NCBI GenBank assembly: GCA_015499995.1 | Contig: JADNRV010000646.1 | Coordinates: 1-19,883, forward strand | DNA from: Flammula alnicola | Taxonomy: Eukaryota; Basidiomycota; Agaricomycetes; Agaricales; Strophariaceae | DNA length: 19,883 bases | Reading direction: 5' to 3' | Program-made: the position numbers and the translations under genes | The notes under the pieces: generated by a model | The model's database searches: none | What the model saw: the letters and a program-made list of their open reading frames with translations, nothing else | Told to the model about the DNA's origin: nothing | Shown: piece after piece, positions 16,276 to 19,883 of the stretch | How positions within the stretch are numbered: the stretch's first letter is position 1 | Layout of the letters: every line of letters begins with the position of its first letter

Positions 16276-17590
16276 ATGCAACATATCCGCCACCCTGTAG
16301 CGACCCTCCTGCTACTATCCCCTAGGAATTTGGCTTCCAGCGGCACCTCGACGGTTTATAGGCCACTCCGACGCAGTATGTCTGCAACTTCCCCAATGGC
16401 TCCTTCCACTGTGCCCACACCACGTCCTTCGGCCAGCCTGGTGATCGTGAATGAACGGAACGAGATATTGCTGGTTCATCGGAACCCTAAAGCAAGTGCC
16501 TTTGGTGGCATGCATGTACGCCCATTTAGCGAGCTGCTTTACCCAAGATGACAGACACACTAACAAGATTGCACTGCAGGTCTTTCCCGGAGGAAATTTG
16601 GACAAGAAGCAGGACCGGTCTCTGGCCATTACCGCCATCCGGGAAACCTTTGAGGAATCAGGTCTATTACTAGCGTCCTCCGTCTCCTCTGGACCTCCTC
16701 CATCTGATACGGTCTTGGACGAGGCACGCCATGCCATCCACCAGCAGAAACTGTTGTTCCAGACCTTCCTTGAATCCCAGAATCTCAAGGCCGATGTCGA
16801 CTCATTGTTACCTTTCACTCAGTGGATCACCCCTGTGGGACCTCCACGGTATGTCTCCTTTGGCTGTGAGAAGTGCCTGTATTAAATAAGACGTTCGAAT
16901 TCAGGAGATTCCACACCCAATTTTATGTGGCGTTTCTCCCAGCGGCCCCTTCATCGGGATTTTCTTCTGGGGCCAAGCAGGAGAGGATTCCCAAGCATGG
17001 TAAGCCATTATCCTTCTTGATACGGGTTAGCGTCAATATATTTTCCGGAACTTGGTTTACTCATATGATTATGATGTCACAGACGGTGGCCAGGAGGTTA
17101 TCGAAGCGCGGTTTGTGCATCCCAAAAAGGCGTTGGACGAATGCCGAGAGCAAAAAATCAGCTTCATGCCACCCCAGTACTACATCCTATCAACCCTTGC
17201 CGATATCTTGCATGGCTCCGTAAATACCTCGGATCAACGAGCGAAGGTCGAGACCCTGTCTCACAGTCTGTTTGGGCGAATGGTTATCAACCCCCGTAGG
17301 ATGGGCGAAGACCAAAATGGACGGACCATCCTCACATACGAGGGCGACGAGTTGCGTGGAGGCTCCAAGGGTCGTTTGCATAGGGCACTGGTGAAGATGA
17401 ATGGATCTGTACGTTTTTTTTTACCTCGATGGATGGAATGCTCATGTGGTGTTTCTGTGTTTTTCTCAACTCCTCTGTGCTTCTCCAAAAAAAATGCGAC
17501 TAGACCGCAAGTGAAATCTCAATGATACGCAATTTCGACGTCTTTACGGAGATTGAAGCCCAGGCCTTCTCCACTGCTGCAAAACTGTAG
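16276..17590 (+). CDS. NUDT19-like Nudix hydrolase, peroxisomal (-AKL)
   Basis: Nudix hydrolase of the NUDT19 group, which in animals cleaves CoA and acyl-CoA in peroxisomes. Five exons: 16276-16515, 16580-16848, 16905-16999, 17083-17408, 17504-17590; 1,017 nt, 338 aa. Fold landmarks: PSASLVIVNERNEILLVHRN, GGMHVFPGGNLDKKQ, the Nudix box core AIRETFEESGLLL (R101, E102, E105, E106), WITPVGPPRRFHTQFYVAFL, EVIEARFVHPKKALDEC, PPQYYILSTLADIL. The upstream Glu of the classic Nudix box is not at the standard spacing (Q91 lies six residues past G85), as in the divergent NUDT19 box. The protein ends AKL, a canonical PTS1. The first ATG yields an Arg-rich N-terminus that could be a mitochondrial presequence; an in-frame ATG at 16378 (MSATSPMAPS) would drop it, so dual targeting or a later start is possible. 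Introns are 56-95 nt. Confidence 0.88.
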
Positions 17591-17921
17591 CCCGGCTGCA
17601 CACGCGCTCAGCCTATTTTGTTCAAGTCTTCAAGACTCTCCGTTCCGCGGCAATAATTATTCAAGATTGCTAATGACGTTCCTTATAAAGAGGTTACTCT
17701 AAGAGGTTACTCTGCGGAACTGACCCGGACTGCTCGGACATTGCTCGGAATCTTCACCAGATCGTTTCATGTTTGTATTAGCGCGTGAGCAGTAAGCACA
17801 CGTGTTTGTACAATGTATCAGATATCTCGATGATATATCATATTATCCCAGATTATACCTCTCAGCGCTCACTGCTTAAATGTAATATCCAGACCCTGCA
17901 TATTTGGCGCCCAGAACATGG
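17586..17921 (+). mobile_element. Possible LTR plus primer-binding-site remnant
   Basis: Sequence ending CCAGACCCTGCA at 17900 is followed by TATTTGGCGCCCAGAACATGG. An LTR end in CA, a few bases, then TTGGCGCCCA is the layout of many fungal LTR retrotransposons (PBS starting TGGCGCC). Upstream there is a TATA-like TTATAAAG (17683-17690). If the LTR began at the TGTAG of 17586 it would be 315 bp and overlap the Nudix stop codon, but the left border is a guess; no second LTR or coding domain is seen within the window. Confidence 0.35.
17688..17713. repeat. Perfect 13-bp tandem duplication
   Basis: AAGAGGTTACTCT occurs twice in immediate succession, next to a TATA-like sequence inside the putative LTR. 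Each unit contains the near-palindrome AGAGGTTACTCT, possibly a promoter-element duplication. Confidence 0.7.
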
Positions 17922-18452
17922 ACGATGATCTATGATGGGGACAACCCAGGATAACCCAGAGAGTCGAGACCGATAACCTGCGATTAGATCTCCAGTTATA
18001 AGTCCTTAGCATCGTGCACTTCTGGGCGTACTGCCTTGTGGATCTTGTCCCCATCAAGTTTCTAACCCTTTTTGTCAATCCGCGGAACGAATCCAGCTCT
18101 TTGGTCCGGTGGACGCTGTTGGAAGGCGATTGCGATAAACAGTCCTACTTATGGGCAGAGATTAAGCTCAAGATGCGGCAGAGACTAGAGTACCTCCACT
18201 AACCACATATGAGTATAGCTTACGATCGCGAAGATTGAATGACGACATTAACGACCGTCGTCTATTCATGATTGACAAACACACAACGTGGAAGTACGTA
18301 AGGCTACAGTGGGGGGTAAAGTATGAGCAACAGAGAAAAAGTAAGCAACAAATGAGAAAGAAAGAGGTTTAGTAAAGCTACAGTGTGATCGGAAGCGGCT
18401 AGGATAGGTGATTAGTGGTGAGGTATAAAGTCAGAAGATAATAAATAAATGG
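17922..18452. other. Intergenic, 3' flanks of convergent genes
   Basis: 531 bp with no recognisable gene. A short plus-strand frame (18014-18202) might be decayed retrotransposon sequence behind the putative primer-binding site, but it has no diagnostic motif. Confidence 0.4.
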
Positions 18453-19862
18453 CTAATTATAAGTGGCTGTGCGGGATATAAGTAATCTAGTGACCCATTT
18501 ATTGGGCCATTTGAAATACGCTGCATGTTGTTTGAAATGCAGCGAGCGTGGCGGCGCGCCGAGGGACTTGGTCCCCCTCGGCGGCTGGAGTAGATCCGAG
18601 ACTTGAAGAGCATCTACTCGTATAGAATTGTAGTCATATTGGACACTCGAGCCCCAGAAGTTTGGATCACACGCTCCGACAGCGACCTCGCCTGACCCTC
18701 CCAGGATCAGCGGATGGACGTCGGTGCCAGTCGCTGGCGTCCAGGTCGGGACACCTGCCGCGTTGGGGTTGCCGTTGGCGAGGAACGCCTTGTACCGCTT
18801 CTGCATTTCCGTGGTGAGAGCTGATTGGGCACTGGTCGCATTTGGCACGGTGCCAAACTAAGAAAACAAAAGAGAGAGACAAGATAATCAGGAACAAAGG
18901 ACATAGTGACGTTGTGTGGGATAAGGGGTCGAGGGAATGAAGACTTACCACTATCTCAATATCGTCCTGGTGACATACGACGCCTGGCTGGGTGCAGAAG
19001 GGTACGGCGTCGTTTCCTGGGTATGTAGCGCCGACGATGAACTGTCCGACATATGCAGTACCCCCGTTCTGGACCCAGTTCCTGGCAAAGGTCCAGCCGG
19101 AGCACCTCCATAGATAATCTGTACCAACGGTCTGGAGTTGGACACGCGCGTCTACAGAACCGCCAAAGAAGTCACAGGAGCGTAATTCGGCGAGGAGACG
19201 ACGACAGCTGTGCGATTTGGTCCGAAAGTCGCATTGCAGGCCAGAGGAAATGCTGGTTCTGGCAGCGGATCCGCGAAGCCGCCATAGATAGCAAAAGCCA
19301 GCCTCTTGTAGGACAGAGGTGACGAGAACAGGTTTGCTGACGGATGGGAAGGGGCCTGTGGAGTCCAAGGGGCAGTGATAAAGGAGTGGTCGAGGACAGG
19401 ACGAATAGGTTCGCTTAGGCCAGCAGCTGGATCGAGTCGGCAGCAATGTTGAAAAGGTTCATCTGAGCGTTCAAAATGGTGTCCAAAGACAATGAGTTCA
19501 AGCAGTTCGAGTCAGTTCCGCACGCGAGCGATCCCGTGAAATTACTTTGGAGGGTGTTTTGATGTCGTACTGAGGAAGCCAAAGTTCTGTTTACAGAAAA
19601 TTAGACTTCTCGACGTGAATTTCGTATTGTGGAAATTGCGCTTACCATGGGATCGGACTGCAAAATGGCAGACCTGAAGAGGGAGGACGCTGAAGGCACA
19701 GCCAGAAGAGCTCTGATCATGTTGGCACCACTGCTTTGGCCAGCAGGGTGATTTTTGAAGTGCTTCCACCAAATGCAGGAACACTTTCTTCAGGAATTGG
19801 AGGGAATTAACGAGGTCTTTGAGGGCAAGATTGGTTTGACCACTCGGTGCCATGAAACCAAG
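18453..19862 (-). pseudogene. Type-B carboxylesterase/lipase with multiple frameshifts (5' end outside window)
   Basis: Alpha/beta-hydrolase of the fungal type-B carboxylesterase/lipase family, normally secreted. Visible exons, minus strand: 19646-19862, 18949-19586 and 18453-18857, separated by ordinary introns of 59 and 91 nt. Readable segments in order: SGQTNLALKDLVNSLQFLKK, VPAFGGSTSKITL, nucleophile elbow GQSSGANMIRALLAVPSA, SAILQSDPM/NFGFLS, NTLQSNFTGSLACGTDSNC, DPAAGLSEPIRPVLDHSFIT, PLDSTGPFPSVSKPVLVTSV, AIYGGFADPLPEPAFPLACN, DARVQLQTVGTDYLWRCSGW, GVVCHQDDIEIV/FGTVP, MQKRYKAFLANGNPNAAGVP. Each change of segment is a change of frame: near 19783, 19741, 19560, 19434, 19372, 19294 and 19152, mostly fitting 1-nt deletions. 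Stop codons seem to arise only from the shifts. The C-terminus runs about 45 residues past the usual family end. Either a recent pseudogene or a locally error-rich sequence. Confidence 0.85.
18557..18583. repeat. Inverted repeat at the 3' end of the esterase
   Basis: Arms CGCCGAGGG (18557-18565) and CCCTCGGCG (18575-18583) with a 9-nt loop; an alternative inner stem GGGAC/GTCCC exists. It lies in the unusual C-terminal extension and may be a transcription-end hairpin, a small insertion, or chance. Confidence 0.5.
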
Positions 19863-19883
19863 CTAAGATACATGTAAGCAAAG

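Noticed and set aside
1..19883. tRNA, rRNA, CRISPR array, bacterial operon features
   Set aside because: No cloverleaf with a TTC box, rRNA core sequence, or regularly spaced repeats were seen; intron-rich genes rule out a prokaryotic origin.

Overview
This is a gene-dense stretch of a fungal nuclear genome, almost certainly a filamentous basidiomycete (Agaricomycetes type). Evidence: many introns of 45-80 nt with GT..AG ends, conserved eukaryotic housekeeping genes read out only after splicing, and a secreted GH6 cellobiohydrolase with an N-terminal CBM1, the hallmark of a plant-cell-wall degrader. All spliced models below were assembled by hand; each complete model closes in frame.

Layout. 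Minus strand, 1-2391: the 5' end of an SR-type RRM protein (partial) and the mitochondrial cysteine desulfurase NFS1 (9 exons, 476 aa). 2392-6820: a gene-free transposon island. It holds three minus-strand Helitron-like elements (2813-3195, 3196-6053, 6083-6659), each starting TCTATA and ending with a GC-rich hairpin followed by CTAG. The middle copy is interrupted by a 1,509-bp non-autonomous LTR element (4392-5900; 227-bp LTRs differing at one base, 5-bp target duplication ACGAT) and by a GC-rich terminal-inverted-repeat element (3312-3722). The island ends about 160 bp past the stop codon of the GH6 gene.

6821-8713 (minus): GH6 cellobiohydrolase, 10 exons, 458 aa. 9709-9981 (minus): a doubtful 90-aa ORF. 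10143-11059 (minus): NECAP-like endocytic adaptor with a 6-nt microexon, sharing a 233-bp divergent promoter with CSN8 (11293-12330, plus), a COP9 signalosome subunit. 12431-13464 (minus): an unrecognised protein whose best model needs a GC-AG intron. 13953-15680 (plus): UBLCP1-type proteasome phosphatase, 13 exons including two 10-nt microexons. 16276-17590 (plus): NUDT19-like Nudix hydrolase ending in a peroxisomal -AKL signal. 17.6-18.4 kb: intergenic, with a possible retrotransposon LTR/primer-binding remnant. 18453-19862 (minus, running off the end): a type-B carboxylesterase/lipase that is broken by about seven frameshifts.

The genes are not a functional cluster: they serve Fe-S biogenesis, splicing, cellulose breakdown, endocytosis, COP9/ubiquitin control, proteasome dephosphorylation and peroxisomal CoA/nucleotide clean-up. 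The most unusual parts are the head-to-tail, nested Helitron array, the microexons, an oversized NFS1 intron with C/D-snoRNA-like boxes, and the frameshift-riddled esterase beside otherwise intact genes.
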